A stretch of 61,321 bases of DNA from Thermaceae bacterium (GTDB lineage: Bacteria > Deinococcota > Deinococci > Deinococcales > Thermaceae). The position numbers and the translations under genes are program-made. The DNA is taken from NCBI GenBank assembly GCA_015478585.1, contig JADMIM010000010.1, positions 1 to 61,321 on the forward strand. The letters are read 5' to 3'. The stretch's first letter is position 1, and each line of letters starts with the position of its first letter. The notes under the pieces are model-generated. The model was not told the DNA's origin, made no database searches, and saw only the letters and a list, made by a program, of their open reading frames with translations. Positions 34,102 through 42,654 of the stretch are shown piece by piece.

Positions 34102-34130
34102 TAAGATAGTTCTAGGCGGGCAAACTTCAT
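34101..34130 (-). CDS. leuS leader peptide MKFARLELS
   Basis: Nine codons then TAG; two codons are CTA, a leucine codon that is rare in this G+C-rich genome. A -10-like TATCAT (34142-34137) ends 6 bases before its ATG, so the leader ORF would start at the 5' end of the transcript. A ribosome that stalls at CTA would leave the first antiterminator arm free, while one that reaches the stop would cover it and allow termination. Function is inferred from layout. Confidence 0.65.
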   Translation of the reverse strand: MKFARLELS

Positions 34131-34178
34131 GGGTTCATGATAGCACGCTTTGACAGCTTTACAGACCAAAAGCGTTAT

Positions 34179-34203
34179 AAAAAAAGCCAGCCCTGAGGCT
34201 GGC
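34179..34203 (-). terminator. Rho-independent terminator of the HhH gene
   Basis: Minus strand: stem GCCAGCC / GGCTGGC with a 4-base loop followed by seven T residues, about 18 bases after the stop codon. Confidence 0.9.
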
Positions 34204-34220
34204 CCTGCATACCAAGCGGC

Positions 34221-34523
34221 TTACTTGTAGAGGAAGCAGGCCCGGAACTTGACAATGTTCTTCTCGCCAATGCCTTTAACCTTGGCCACCAAATCGGCCT
34301 CGTCCTTGAAGGGGCGGGCCTTGATGATGGCCTCGGCGGTCTTCATGCCGATGCCGGGAATCTTGTCCAAGTCGGCGGTGGTCGCGGTGTTGACATTGAC
34401 CGGAGTGACCTTGCAGGCGGTAGCGGTCATGGTGCTCGAGGGGGTGGTGGTTTTCTGGGCCAGTACCGAAGCGCCCGCAATCGCCAGCGAGGCCAGAGCC
34501 AATACCAAGAAGTTTCGTTTCAT
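34221..34523 (-). CDS. Secreted helix-hairpin-helix protein, ComEA-like
   Basis: 100 residues. A signal peptide MKRNFLVLALASLAIAGASVLAQ (cleavage near residue 23) is followed by a Thr-rich linker and a helix-hairpin-helix pair: PVNVNTATTADLDKIPGIG and VAKVKGIGEKNIVKF. Such domains bind DNA without sequence preference, and in ComEA they bind incoming DNA during natural transformation. This one lacks a membrane anchor beyond the signal peptide. GGAG precedes the ATG at 34523; an upstream in-frame ATG lacks that spacing. No other competence gene is adjacent. Confidence 0.88.
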   Translation of the reverse strand: MKRNFLVLALASLAIAGASVLAQKTTTPSSTMTATACKVTPVNVNTATTADLDKIPGIGMKTAEAIIKARPFKDEADLVAKVKGIGEKNIVKFRACFLYK

Positions 34524-34684
34524 AAGGTCTCCTTTGTGACTTGGGGTCACGGGGCACAGCTTGGGCAGAGCCGATGAAACTGAGATGGAGCAGGCTCCGA
34601 GGAAATATTCTACAGGGTTACCTATGGAAAAGTTGCGAAGGGCGTATGGTTACAGACTCCCAGAATTGGCTGGGCTAAAAACTC

Positions 34685-34845
34685 GCCGAATGTCGAACGC
34701 TGAAGGCTTAAAGTCAAAAACCTAAAAACACCAACCGCGTCCCAGACGGTGTTTCTTGATAGGGCAATTATGTCGTCCTGATATGACCTTTGGCCCTTTG
34801 TATTTTGCTTTCGGCCTTCAACATTAGACGTTCGACGAGTTGCGT
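34685..34845. repeat. A+T-rich inverted repeat element (GTCGAACG family), copy
   Basis: Left arm GTCGAACGCTGAAGGCTTAA (from 34692) and right arm TTTCGGCCTTCAACATTAGA (from 34809) continuing to CGTTCGAC are imperfect inverted copies about 30 bases long around a 90-base centre. It fills the gap between the HhH gene and the kinase gene, where no gene was seen. Confidence 0.6.
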
Positions 34846-34873
34846 TTAGCTCTCCGCCACGATTCCCGAAAGC

Positions 34874-36913
34874 TCAGTCTCCGGCTCTGGCCGAAACCCG
34901 TTCCGCGCTTGCCCCTTCGGCTTTGGGGTTTTTCCACAGGGCAATGCCGCGTAGCGGGGCGTAGACCTCGAGGCTGGGTAGAGTCTGACCCGCCATGCTG
35001 AGGCGATAAACCTTGCTGCCGCCGCGCCGTATAGCATAGAGGGTCTCGTCCAGCACCACCATCTCGACTTGCGCCGCAGCGTCTTCCCCTTCGCCTACCG
35101 GGAGCGCCCATGAACTAATTACTTCGCCCTCGAGGCTCAGCTTGCGAATCTTCTGGCTGTCGGCATCATAGATTAGCAGTTGCTCGTCGGGGGTCACGCC
35201 CACTCCGGCCAGCAGCCGCAACTCCTGCGACTCCTTACTCTTGCGAAAAGCGTAACGCGAGAGGTATTCCCCAGTGTGGGTCAGGCGCTGGATTTGCCGG
35301 TTGCCCTGATCGAGCACGAACACGTAGTTGGGGCTGGCAGCGATGGCCTTGGGGGAGTCAAACAGCCCCCGCCCCTGACCTGTACCCCCAAAACGGGCTA
35401 CGGGGTTGCCCGAGCGGTCAAAGCGGGTCACGGTACAAGTTTCGCCATCCAATACCAGCAGGCCGTCGGCAAGCGTGGCCAGGCTCAGCGGGTACAGCAG
35501 TTCGCCCAGTTTCATGCCATAAGGGGCCATCGAGGCGGTAATTTCACCTTCCACATCGAAGCGGTGAACCAGCCGCACGGCCCCCCCACCGTACTCAAAC
35601 AAGCTAATCCAAAAGCCGCTTTTGTCGTCTGTCGAGAGGGCCAGGGGCGGGGAGGGAAACATCCCGCGCCCACTCCCGACCCCGCTCCACATCCGCACCA
35701 GGGTTCCGTTCAAGTCCGTCAGGCGCAGGGTGCCCTTTTTGGTCTCGACGGCCAGGGCCAGATAGGTAGGGGCCGAGAGGCCGGGGTCTTCCTGCCATTT
35801 GCTGCGCAGCACCTCCAAGATGGCCTCGAGGCCGGGGCGCTTCTCGGGGTCTTTGTCGAGCATCTTGTAGATCAGGTCGGAGAGGGTCTGGGGAATATCG
35901 GGGTTGACCTGCTTGGGCGGAGCGGGCATCTGGGTAATCTGCTGATGAATAACCGCCTCGTAAGCACCCTGAAAAGGCGGTTGACCGCACAGCGCCTCGT
36001 AAAACACCACTCCAAAGCTATAGATGTCGGATTTGTGGTCTATGCGCTGACCCTTGGCTTGTTCTGGGCTCATGTAGACCGGTGTGCCGATACGAGCTCC
36101 GGTGATGGTCAGGCGGGTGAGCACTTTGCCTGCGGCGATGCCGAAGTCCATCAGGCGAACACCGCGCGGGTCTACCGAGCCATCCTCGCGCACGGCGTTT
36201 TTCAAGACCATGATGTTGCCGGGCTTGATGTCGCGGTGGATGATGCCCTGGGCGTGGATGTGCTGAAGGGCCTCGGCCACGCGGCCCATAACTTCTACTA
36301 AGTTGGCGACGGAGAGCTTCCTGTTCTCGATCAAGCGGTCTAGCCCTTCGCCATCGAGAAATTCCATGGCGATGTAGTGGGTATCGCCGTGATTGCCGTG
36401 GTCGTAGACCTTGACAATACCGGGGTGGTCTAAGTGGGCCAAGAGTTCGGCCTCACGGTGGAAGCGCCGCACAAAACGGGCATCCCCCACGTATTTTTCC
36501 TGAGGTATCTTGAGTGCCACAATGCGACTGTCTTTCTTGGTTTTGGCCTTGTAGACGGTTGCCATGCCCCCAATACCCACTTTTTCCATTACGTCGTAGG
36601 TGGCCTCGAGGCCGCTGACGTTGCTGCCCCCACCAAGCCCCCCGCCCAGGCTAATTTTGGCAGCGGGCTTGGGCTTGCCTTTGGCCTGGGGAGATGCTTT
36701 GGGCCTGGGCCTGAGGGGAGCCTGGCGGCTGGGTATCCACATTGAGGCAACTCCCAGCAGGGTGGCTTGCAGTAATACCACAGGGTGCGCTCCCAGCACC
36801 CCTAATGCCGCCAGCACGACCGCCAGAGCCAGCAACATCAACCAGATGCGTCTGATACGTAGCACCAGGGCGGTGGATAGGCCCACCAGCAAAACTGCAA
36901 TCACATAACTCAT
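34874..36913 (-). CDS. Serine/threonine protein kinase with C-terminal NHL-like propeller
   Basis: 679 residues. Two or more membrane spans occupy about residues 1-60, unusual because most bacterial kinases of this class have a span after the kinase domain. A linker leads into the kinase (about 105-380): Gly loop VGIGGMATVYKA, Lys in VALKIPQE, Glu in HREAELLAHLDHPG, HRDIKPGNIM, DFG in LMDFGIAAG, SPEQAKGQ, and DIYSFGVVFYE. The C-terminal half has NHL/beta-propeller repeats (FGGTGQGRGLFDSPKAIA, VLDQGNRQIQRL) that may sense a ligand. The ATG overlaps the phosphatase TGA, so kinase and phosphatase are co-expressed. Confidence 0.93.
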   Translation of the reverse strand: MSYVIAVLLVGLSTALVLRIRRIWLMLLALAVVLAALGVLGAHPVVLLQATLLGVASMWIPSRQAPLRPRPKASPQAKGKPKPAAKISLGGGLGGGSNVSGLEATYDVMEKVGIGGMATVYKAKTKKDSRIVALKIPQEKYVGDARFVRRFHREAELLAHLDHPGIVKVYDHGNHGDTHYIAMEFLDGEGLDRLIENRKLSVANLVEVMGRVAEALQHIHAQGIIHRDIKPGNIMVLKNAVREDGSVDPRGVRLMDFGIAAGKVLTRLTITGARIGTPVYMSPEQAKGQRIDHKSDIYSFGVVFYEALCGQPPFQGAYEAVIHQQITQMPAPPKQVNPDIPQTLSDLIYKMLDKDPEKRPGLEAILEVLRSKWQEDPGLSAPTYLALAVETKKGTLRLTDLNGTLVRMWSGVGSGRGMFPSPPLALSTDDKSGFWISLFEYGGGAVRLVHRFDVEGEITASMAPYGMKLGELLYPLSLATLADGLLVLDGETCTVTRFDRSGNPVARFGGTGQGRGLFDSPKAIAASPNYVFVLDQGNRQIQRLTHTGEYLSRYAFRKSKESQELRLLAGVGVTPDEQLLIYDADSQKIRKLSLEGEVISSWALPVGEGEDAAAQVEMVVLDETLYAIRRGGSKVYRLSMAGQTLPSLEVYAPLRGIALWKNPKAEGASAERVSARAGD

Positions 36914-37668
36914 CTAAACCTCGCCCCTACTACGGTGATGTTGTCAGTGCCCCCGCGAACCAGGGCCTTGCTCACCCATTCTTCCAGGGCCGACTGCAAA
37001 TCTCCGCTCACATTCCACTCGTCGGGTGGAACCAGCCCGTACAGGCCGTCGGTGGTCAGGGTGATGACCTCACCCGGTGCAAAACTCACCGCCAGGATGT
37101 CGTGTTTGACATCGGCCAGGCCCAGGGCCTGGGTGAGCATGTGCCGCCAGGGATGGTCTTCGGCCTGGTCGGCGGGCAATACTCCTTGGCGCACCTGCAT
37201 TGCCACCCAGGAGTGATCTTGGGTGAGCTGGGTCCAGCGCCCGGAGGAGAAGCGGTAGGCCCTGGTGTCTCCCACGTGACCAATGACGGCCTGGCGGTTC
37301 CACTCGGTGAGCATGACCGCGGTAAGGGTGGTTCCCATACCTTTACGTGAGGGCACCCGTTCGCCCTCCTGCACGATACGTCGCTGGGAGAGCCGCAGGG
37401 CCTTGTCCATTACCGTTCCCAGGTTGACCGCTGGGCGACCTGCGGTGAGGAGTTCGGCGTAGGAACGCGCCGCCTCGCTCACGCCCTCGATGGCCAGCTT
37501 GCTGGCAAGCTCACCGGCTTCGGCCCCGCCCATGCCGTCGGCGATGGCCAGCAGTATCAGGTTGCCGGAAGGGGTGGGATGGACTGCCACCCGGTGGAAG
37601 TCCTCGTTGTTCCTCCGGCGACGACCAATGTTGGATTCTGTGGCAATTTCGAGCCGTGCTAGCCGCAT
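36910..37668 (-). CDS. PP2C-type serine/threonine phosphatase
   Basis: 252 residues, metal-dependent PPM phosphatase. The motifs are NIGRRRRNNEDFHRV (Arg and Asp), LLAIADGMGGAEAGELAS, GMGTTLTAVML, AVIGHVGDTRAYRF, LTTDGLYGLV and RGGTDNITVVGARF, with all metal-binding aspartates. It should reverse the action of the kinase whose gene overlaps its stop by four bases. Its start lies 22 bases from the start of the divergent 597-residue gene, with a shared -10 region. StkP/PrkC-PhpP pairs often control envelope growth; the role here is unknown. Confidence 0.94.
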   Translation of the reverse strand: MRLARLEIATESNIGRRRRNNEDFHRVAVHPTPSGNLILLAIADGMGGAEAGELASKLAIEGVSEAARSYAELLTAGRPAVNLGTVMDKALRLSQRRIVQEGERVPSRKGMGTTLTAVMLTEWNRQAVIGHVGDTRAYRFSSGRWTQLTQDHSWVAMQVRQGVLPADQAEDHPWRHMLTQALGLADVKHDILAVSFAPGEVITLTTDGLYGLVPPDEWNVSGDLQSALEEWVSKALVRGGTDNITVVGARFR

Positions 37669-37675
37669 GACACCT

Positions 37676-37682
37676 TATAATA
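37676..37682. promoter_or_regulatory. Shared divergent -10 region
   Basis: The 22 bases between two divergent start codons contain TATAATA. Plus strand TATAAT (37676-37681) ends 9 bases before the ATG at 37691; minus strand TATTAT (37682-37677) ends 8 bases before the ATG at 37668. Any -35 contacts would lie in the opposite coding sequence, and none is obvious. Confidence 0.55.
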
Positions 37683-37690
37683 CTGTCTAA

Positions 37691-39484
37691 ATGAAGGCAG
37701 GCTTGGTTGAATTACTCGAGCTATATGAATACAAGGTAGATGACCTTGCCGGTGGCCTCGAGCCCAAAGGAGGCCTGGTCAGCCTGAATCGGCTGCGCCA
37801 GAGCCTGATTCAATCCACTTTGAGTGGCCCTCTGGCTAAGCGTTTCCGTGAGATTGATGCCCGCTTCAAGGCCAGTCGCCCCGGCTATGTGAGCATTGCT
37901 GAGGAATCCAGCTCTCTCGATATCGAGACCATCTTTATCGAGGAAGAAGGTCCCGACCTCGTCAACCCCGAGCGCGAGGTGCTGGAGCGGCTCACCGAAG
38001 CCCTCTATTGGGCACGCCTCGAGAAAGACCTGGGCCGGGCCGCCAAAGCCTTCAACCAGGGCAAGCGCGACGAGTTGCGGATGGTCTATGCCATCCTGCA
38101 AAACCTCGAGTCCTATTCCGCTACCCCGCAGTTTGCCCAGGACTATAACCTTTCGCGTTTCTCACTCTCTCACGGCATCCCTGGCCTTTCCGACCCCAGG
38201 GTGGCGCTGGAAAATGTCGAGGTCGGGCAGCGGCTGCTGCTGGAACTTTTCCGCGAGGTCTATGCCCTGCCGAGCAAGCTCAACCTGCCCCTGGAGGAGA
38301 CGGTTCCTTATTTGCGCCGTTTTGCCCGGCGGGTGCTCGACAGCGAGGGCTCGCTCAAGACCAGCATCAAGGGGCCGAACGTAGATACCCTGCGGCGGGC
38401 ACTCGAGGAAGCTCGCCGCCAAAACCTCAGCATCGGGCAGATCCGAGAGTTGGAAGAGCGCCTACAGACCGCCGCCGCCGAGGAGCGCCGCAGAACCCTG
38501 GTGCAAGAAGAAGACAAAAATCGCTTCACCGCAGCTATCGAGCGTATCAGTATTCTGCTCACCCGCTATCTACCCGTGCCCAGGGGTGAGACTCCCTGGC
38601 CGCAAATCCCCGACAAAATCTTGGGGGCGCAAAGTGCGGAGTATGCCCTGAAAGAGATTCCACCGGACACCAAGGTGCTCACCCTGCGCCTGATGCCCCA
38701 GCGCTTGCGTCTGGAGGGCTACGAAATTGCCATCTCGCAAACCGGGCAACTCTACGGCCTCAGCACAGGTGGGCAGGAGCGTTCGCTCGAGGAGACTCCC
38801 TTCAGCCTGACCCTGCGCGATGCCGAGCTGAACGCCCTGCGCTACAAGGACTACCTGCACCTGCGCCTCGAGCCACGCGAGGCCGCCACGCTTTCCAACT
38901 TGCTGGCCGAGGGGCGTGTTCTGGCCCACCTGATGTGGCCCGAACAGGCCTATGCCTATTTGCGCTTGATGCGCAGCCTTTCCATGCGCTTCAAGGGGGA
39001 AACCAACTACGCCCAGTTCGGCCTGGATTCAGCGGCCAAATACGGTGATGCCACGGTAGATAATCTTCAGGAATTTGCCCGCAAGGGTCTCGAGGTGGTC
39101 AAGGTGCGCGTCGAGAAAACCGCCAACTGGCCCGCCCTGCTAGCCGAGACTGCCCAAGCCATGGGCCTGGAGACTTACGGCGAAGACCTACGGCGCGAAC
39201 TTTCTGAATGGTTGGGCTTTCAGCCTCCTTCGCGTGACACCTTGGGTGGCAATATCGGCTCCACCACCGTAGGCGACAGCCCCAGCAGTATCAAAGCTGG
39301 GAGCACGGTGCTCTCCCTACGCTTCCAGGAAAACGAGGTCTATGTTTCCAGTACCGGCCTGATCCCCCGCAAGTTGCACGACATGATGGTGTGGATGGTT
39401 CCCGAGGGGGCCTTGGTGCTGGCGAGAGAGGCCCACCGGGTGGCCCACACCCTGGTGACTATTCCCCAACACCGAGCGACCTGA
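37691..39484 (+). CDS. Large protein of unknown function, divergent from the kinase/phosphatase pair
   Basis: 597 residues, mainly helical and highly charged, without signal peptide or membrane span. A coiled-coil-like stretch covers about residues 215-290 (ALEEARRQNLSIGQIRELEE in part, then EERRRTLVQEED). A middle region has DTKVLTLRLMPQRLRLEGYE, and the C-terminus reads VLSLRFQENEVYVSSTGLIP and MMVWMVPEGALVL. I do not recognise a family. Its divergent, nearly leaderless promoter shared with the phosphatase-kinase unit suggests joint control; it may be a substrate or partner of the kinase. No motif supports an enzymatic role. Confidence 0.85.
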   Translation: MKAGLVELLELYEYKVDDLAGGLEPKGGLVSLNRLRQSLIQSTLSGPLAKRFREIDARFKASRPGYVSIAEESSSLDIETIFIEEEGPDLVNPEREVLERLTEALYWARLEKDLGRAAKAFNQGKRDELRMVYAILQNLESYSATPQFAQDYNLSRFSLSHGIPGLSDPRVALENVEVGQRLLLELFREVYALPSKLNLPLEETVPYLRRFARRVLDSEGSLKTSIKGPNVDTLRRALEEARRQNLSIGQIRELEERLQTAAAEERRRTLVQEEDKNRFTAAIERISILLTRYLPVPRGETPWPQIPDKILGAQSAEYALKEIPPDTKVLTLRLMPQRLRLEGYEIAISQTGQLYGLSTGGQERSLEETPFSLTLRDAELNALRYKDYLHLRLEPREAATLSNLLAEGRVLAHLMWPEQAYAYLRLMRSLSMRFKGETNYAQFGLDSAAKYGDATVDNLQEFARKGLEVVKVRVEKTANWPALLAETAQAMGLETYGEDLRRELSEWLGFQPPSRDTLGGNIGSTTVGDSPSSIKAGSTVLSLRFQENEVYVSSTGLIPRKLHDMMVWMVPEGALVLAREAHRVAHTLVTIPQHRAT

Positions 39485-39612
39485 GCAGGGCATTTCTGAC
39501 GGTGCTTGGGGGGCTTCTTCACAAAACTGCCAGTTATCTCGAGGGGCCGTGCTGGACGTGGCTATTCGCCACCCGTGGTGAGCGAGCGGCGGTTTTTGCC
39601 CCTTGTGGGCTC

Positions 39613-39718
39613 TATCGCGGTTTGCGCTATTTTGGCCGCTACTCATGGCGGCAAAAAGGAACTGGGTACGGACTTTCTAGCGGAGTGGACTGTCGTTTTT
39701 TCTCTGAAAATCGCTCTA
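39613..39718 (-). repeat. MITE-like repeat, copy 5
   Basis: 106 bases bounded by TATCGCGGTTTGCG and GAAAATCGCTCTA, with internal TTTTGGCCGCT...TGGCGGCAAAAA. It occupies much of the gap 39485-39832 before hpf. Confidence 0.8.
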
Positions 39719-39832
39719 GCTGTTTTGGACATTCATCCCTCATCGCCAGGTGCTAGACTCGAGCTACCAGGCGAGGTTTGGCTCGACAGTACAAGTTCTA
39801 TAGTCCACGGTAAAAGCCTGGTAGGAGGGCAC

Positions 39833-40381
39833 ATGAACGTCTACAAGCTGGTAGGTCGCCAAGTTGAGATTACTGAGGCCCTCAAGAGCTATCTAGACAA
39901 GAAGATGCCCCGTCTGGATCGGCATTTTGAAGGAGCTGATACCAAGATTGTACTTTCCATGGCTCAGGGATCGCGTATCGAGCAGCGAGCCAAGGCCGAG
40001 ATTCAAGTCAGCGTGCCTAAGGGTTTGGTGCGCGTGGAGGAGTCGGACAGCGATATGTATGCGGCCATTGACCGGGCCATAGACCGCTTAGAGTACCAGC
40101 TCAGGCGCTATAAAGATCGCCACTTTCATAGTACCCGCCAGCCTGCGCCCGAGCCTGTGCTGGCCGGGGTTTCGCCCACCGAAGAAAGTGAAGAGGATGT
40201 CCTGCGCATCGTGAGGGTCAAGCGTTTTGCGGTAAAGCCCATGAGTCCCGAGGATGCCGCCTTCGAGATGGAAGCCCTGGGTCACGACTTTTTCATGTTC
40301 CGAAACGGGGAGTCGGACGAGATTAATGTGATTTACCGCCGTAGGGATGGCAACTACGGGCTGATTGAGCCCTCGGTGTAG
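39833..40381 (+). CDS. hpf: Ribosome hibernation promoting factor, long form
   Basis: 182 residues. The N-terminal S30AE domain (MNVYKLVGRQVEITEALKSY, then VRVEESDSDMYAAIDRAIDR) binds the 30S subunit. A linker leads to the C-terminal dimerisation domain (IVRVKRFAVKPMSPEDAAFE, DFFMFRNGESDEINVIYRR), which marks the long HPF that forms 100S ribosomes. TAGGAGGG precedes the ATG at 39833. A possible promoter has TAGACT at 39754-39759 with ATTCAT 17 bases upstream. Longer frames upstream come from the repeat. Expression is usually raised in stationary phase. Confidence 0.95.
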   Translation: MNVYKLVGRQVEITEALKSYLDKKMPRLDRHFEGADTKIVLSMAQGSRIEQRAKAEIQVSVPKGLVRVEESDSDMYAAIDRAIDRLEYQLRRYKDRHFHSTRQPAPEPVLAGVSPTEESEEDVLRIVRVKRFAVKPMSPEDAAFEMEALGHDFFMFRNGESDEINVIYRRRDGNYGLIEPSV

Positions 40382-40443
40382 AAGGGGCTCGAGTTTACCT
40401 TGCTCTGGTAGCAGAAAATCTGCCTGACACAGCCTTTACCTCT

Positions 40444-41790
40444 TCAGTAGTACCTTGAGGGGTCTACGTAGCGAAAGCCATCGGTACTAATCACGATCAC
40501 CCTAAACCACATCTCGTCACCCGGAATGAGCACCCCGCCGCCGGTGGTTCCGATAACCTGGCCCTGGCTTACCCGGTCGCCCACCGAAACCGTAGGCTGG
40601 GTCAGGTTCACGTATTGAGTCGCCACTTGGTCGCTGTGGCGGATGGTTAGAGTCCAGCCCAGATTAGCGATGAATAAGCTGTCAATGACTACCCCATTGG
40701 CGGCAGCCACTACCGTGCTCGAGCCACCCGAGCCCTGGATGGTCTGCCAGTCGTTGCCTCCACTGCCGTAGGCTTCGGCCACCCGTCCGCCTTGCACGGG
40801 GAACTGGAGCGCACCCACCAACTCTCTGGGTACGGGGGGCAGATTGCTGACGCTATCGCTGGGACGGCTGTTGGCTTGCTGTTGCTGCTGTTGCTGGCGG
40901 CGACGGGCTTCGGCCTGCCGACGGGCTTCTTCGGCCTTGCGGCGTTCTAGGGCGATGCGCTGGAGTTCGGCGGTGATGCGGCTTTGCAGGGTCTGGAGGT
41001 CGGTCTGGAGCTGGGCCTGGGCTACTAGAGTTTCGCGCAAAATCACCTGCCGTCCAGCTTTTTGTTGGCGCAGGCTGGCTAGCGTGAGCTGTACCGACTG
41101 CCGGGACTGGCTGAGGGCCTGGATACGCTGGGTACGGGCTTGGCGTTTGTCTCCCAGGTCTTGCACCAAAAGTTGTAGCCGGGTGCGTTGGTCGTTGAGG
41201 GAACTGACCGTGGTATTAATCTGATCAATCAGGTCGGTCTGGTGTTGGCCCAGGGTGCTCACCCAGCGGGTGCGCACGGCCAAGTCGGTGAAGGACTGCG
41301 AGCGCAGCAGGGGCAAGTAGCGCCCGGCTTTTTCTCGGTTGAGGCTTTGGATCATGGCCGAAAGCCGGGCCTTGAGCCCTTGCAACTGTTGCTCGAGGTT
41401 GGCAATTTTGGCCTCGGTATCCTTGCGCTGACTATCCAGGGCATCAATCTGCGTGGTGAGGTCGGCTTTTTCCCGCTCGAGCCGGGTAATCTGGGCCTCG
41501 AGGCTGCGGAGTTGGGTGAGTTGTTGGGCGGTAGCACTATCTAGATTGGCCAGGTCGCGGTTGAGCTGGGCGATGCGAGCCTGCTGCTGCTGCTGCAAGA
41601 GCCGATTTTGCTGGGCCTGCTGCTGAAGCTGGTTGAGCGATTGGCTAAAGGCAGAGGGCACAGCACACAAGCAGAGCACAATAGCCATAAAGAGGTGCCT
41701 GGCGCGTGGCTTGTGGTGCGTGGATAAAGGCAAGCTATAGACCACTGACCTGGCCCGGAAGCCAACCCTCCAGCCCCAATACCCCCTCAT
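40444..41790 (-). CDS. EnvC-like coiled-coil protein with degenerate LytM domain
   Basis: Up to 448 residues. A hydrophobic segment (MAIVLCLCAVPSAFSQ, residues 35-50) is the export signal; the ATG at 41790 overlaps the ftsX stop (ATGA), while the ATG at 41688 would give a normal signal peptide. Long coiled coils cover about 50-310 (QITRLEREKADLTTQIDALD and similar), ending in a Gln-rich run. The C-terminal LytM/M23 fold (FPVQGGRVAEAYG, VVAAANGVVID, VSVGDRVSQGQVIG) lacks all zinc ligands: no HxxxD, YVNL instead of YAHL, and EMWFRV instead of HLHFEI. It thus resembles EnvC, which activates amidases and is itself inactive. Confidence 0.87.
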   Translation of the reverse strand: MRGYWGWRVGFRARSVVYSLPLSTHHKPRARHLFMAIVLCLCAVPSAFSQSLNQLQQQAQQNRLLQQQQQARIAQLNRDLANLDSATAQQLTQLRSLEAQITRLEREKADLTTQIDALDSQRKDTEAKIANLEQQLQGLKARLSAMIQSLNREKAGRYLPLLRSQSFTDLAVRTRWVSTLGQHQTDLIDQINTTVSSLNDQRTRLQLLVQDLGDKRQARTQRIQALSQSRQSVQLTLASLRQQKAGRQVILRETLVAQAQLQTDLQTLQSRITAELQRIALERRKAEEARRQAEARRRQQQQQQQANSRPSDSVSNLPPVPRELVGALQFPVQGGRVAEAYGSGGNDWQTIQGSGGSSTVVAAANGVVIDSLFIANLGWTLTIRHSDQVATQYVNLTQPTVSVGDRVSQGQVIGTTGGGVLIPGDEMWFRVIVISTDGFRYVDPSRYY

Positions 41791-42647
41791 AAATCCGCCT
41801 CGCGCAAGTTGGCCCGGCTGGCGATAAAAGCCCCGGTAGCGCCCAGCAGCAGGGCTAAGAGCAGCATGGCTCCCGAGGCCCGCACCAAGTCGTTTTGTCC
41901 TAGCACCGGCACGAAGGGTAGCAGGTTTTGCAGGGCTTCGGAGAGGAAACGGTAGGAAAGCACGCCCAACCCCAGCGCGAATAGGCTGGCTGCCAGGGTC
42001 AGGAGCATTCCCTCGGCCACGAAAGGCCCCTGGATAAAGCGCCGGGTTGCACCCACGAGCTGCATCACCCGCAACTCGTCGCGGCGGTTTTCGATGGACA
42101 GGCGGATGGTGCCCATCACGCTGAAAAGGGTGTCCAGCAGCAACAGCACGATTAATATATTGACCGCGATGCGCAAGCCGGTCAGCACCCGCACCAACTG
42201 CTCGGTCAGGGTGCCGCCATATTCCACGCTGTCCACACCGTCCAGGCGCTGCAAGCGCCGCCCCACATCGCGCACTTTTTGGGGGTCGGAGAGCTTGAGC
42301 CGGAGGGTATCGGGCAGAGGATTCTGGATAAACTCCCTGGCCTGGGCCAGATAGGGGTAATCGAGTTGTAGGGTTGCCAGGGCTTCTTCCTTGGTCTGGA
42401 GCCTGGCCTCGGAGACTTCAGGCCAGGTTTTGATCTGACCGAGAATGGCCTGGGTATTGGCTCCAGGCTTGAGAAATGCCGCGACCTCGAGCTCACTTTC
42501 CAAGGAGGCTACTACCCGATCCAGATTCCAGAGCACCAAGCCGAGCAGAAACAAAAGCGAAAAAGATACGAGGGCCGTGAAGAAGGTAGCGAGCGTGCTG
42601 GTCAAATGTTGACGCAGCGAGCGCCAAGCCTGGGAAAGGGCATACAC
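41787..42647 (-). CDS. ftsX: Cell division protein FtsX
   Basis: 286 residues with four membrane spans: one near the N-terminus (STLATFFTALVSFSLLFLLG), a large extracytoplasmic domain (about 55-150, with GVDSVEYGG), and three at the end. LRVMQLVGATRRFIQGPFV is the FtsX-typical loop. It works in septal peptidoglycan hydrolysis with FtsE and, in Proteobacteria, EnvC. The GTG at 42647 is chosen because TACACT lies 7 bases before it; a longer frame from 42734 would be encoded by the repeat at 42695. No ftsE is adjacent. The EnvC-like gene overlaps its stop by four bases. Confidence 0.92.
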   Translation of the reverse strand: MYALSQAWRSLRQHLTSTLATFFTALVSFSLLFLLGLVLWNLDRVVASLESELEVAAFLKPGANTQAILGQIKTWPEVSEARLQTKEEALATLQLDYPYLAQAREFIQNPLPDTLRLKLSDPQKVRDVGRRLQRLDGVDSVEYGGTLTEQLVRVLTGLRIAVNILIVLLLLDTLFSVMGTIRLSIENRRDELRVMQLVGATRRFIQGPFVAEGMLLTLAASLFALGLGVLSYRFLSEALQNLLPFVPVLGQNDLVRASGAMLLLALLLGATGAFIASRANLREADL

Positions 42648-42654
42648 GTGACCC

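Noticed and set aside
34048-34142. T-box riboswitch for leuS
   Set aside because: No AGGGUGGNACCGCG-like T-box sequence or specifier stem; the leader is too short and contains a leucine-codon ORF instead.
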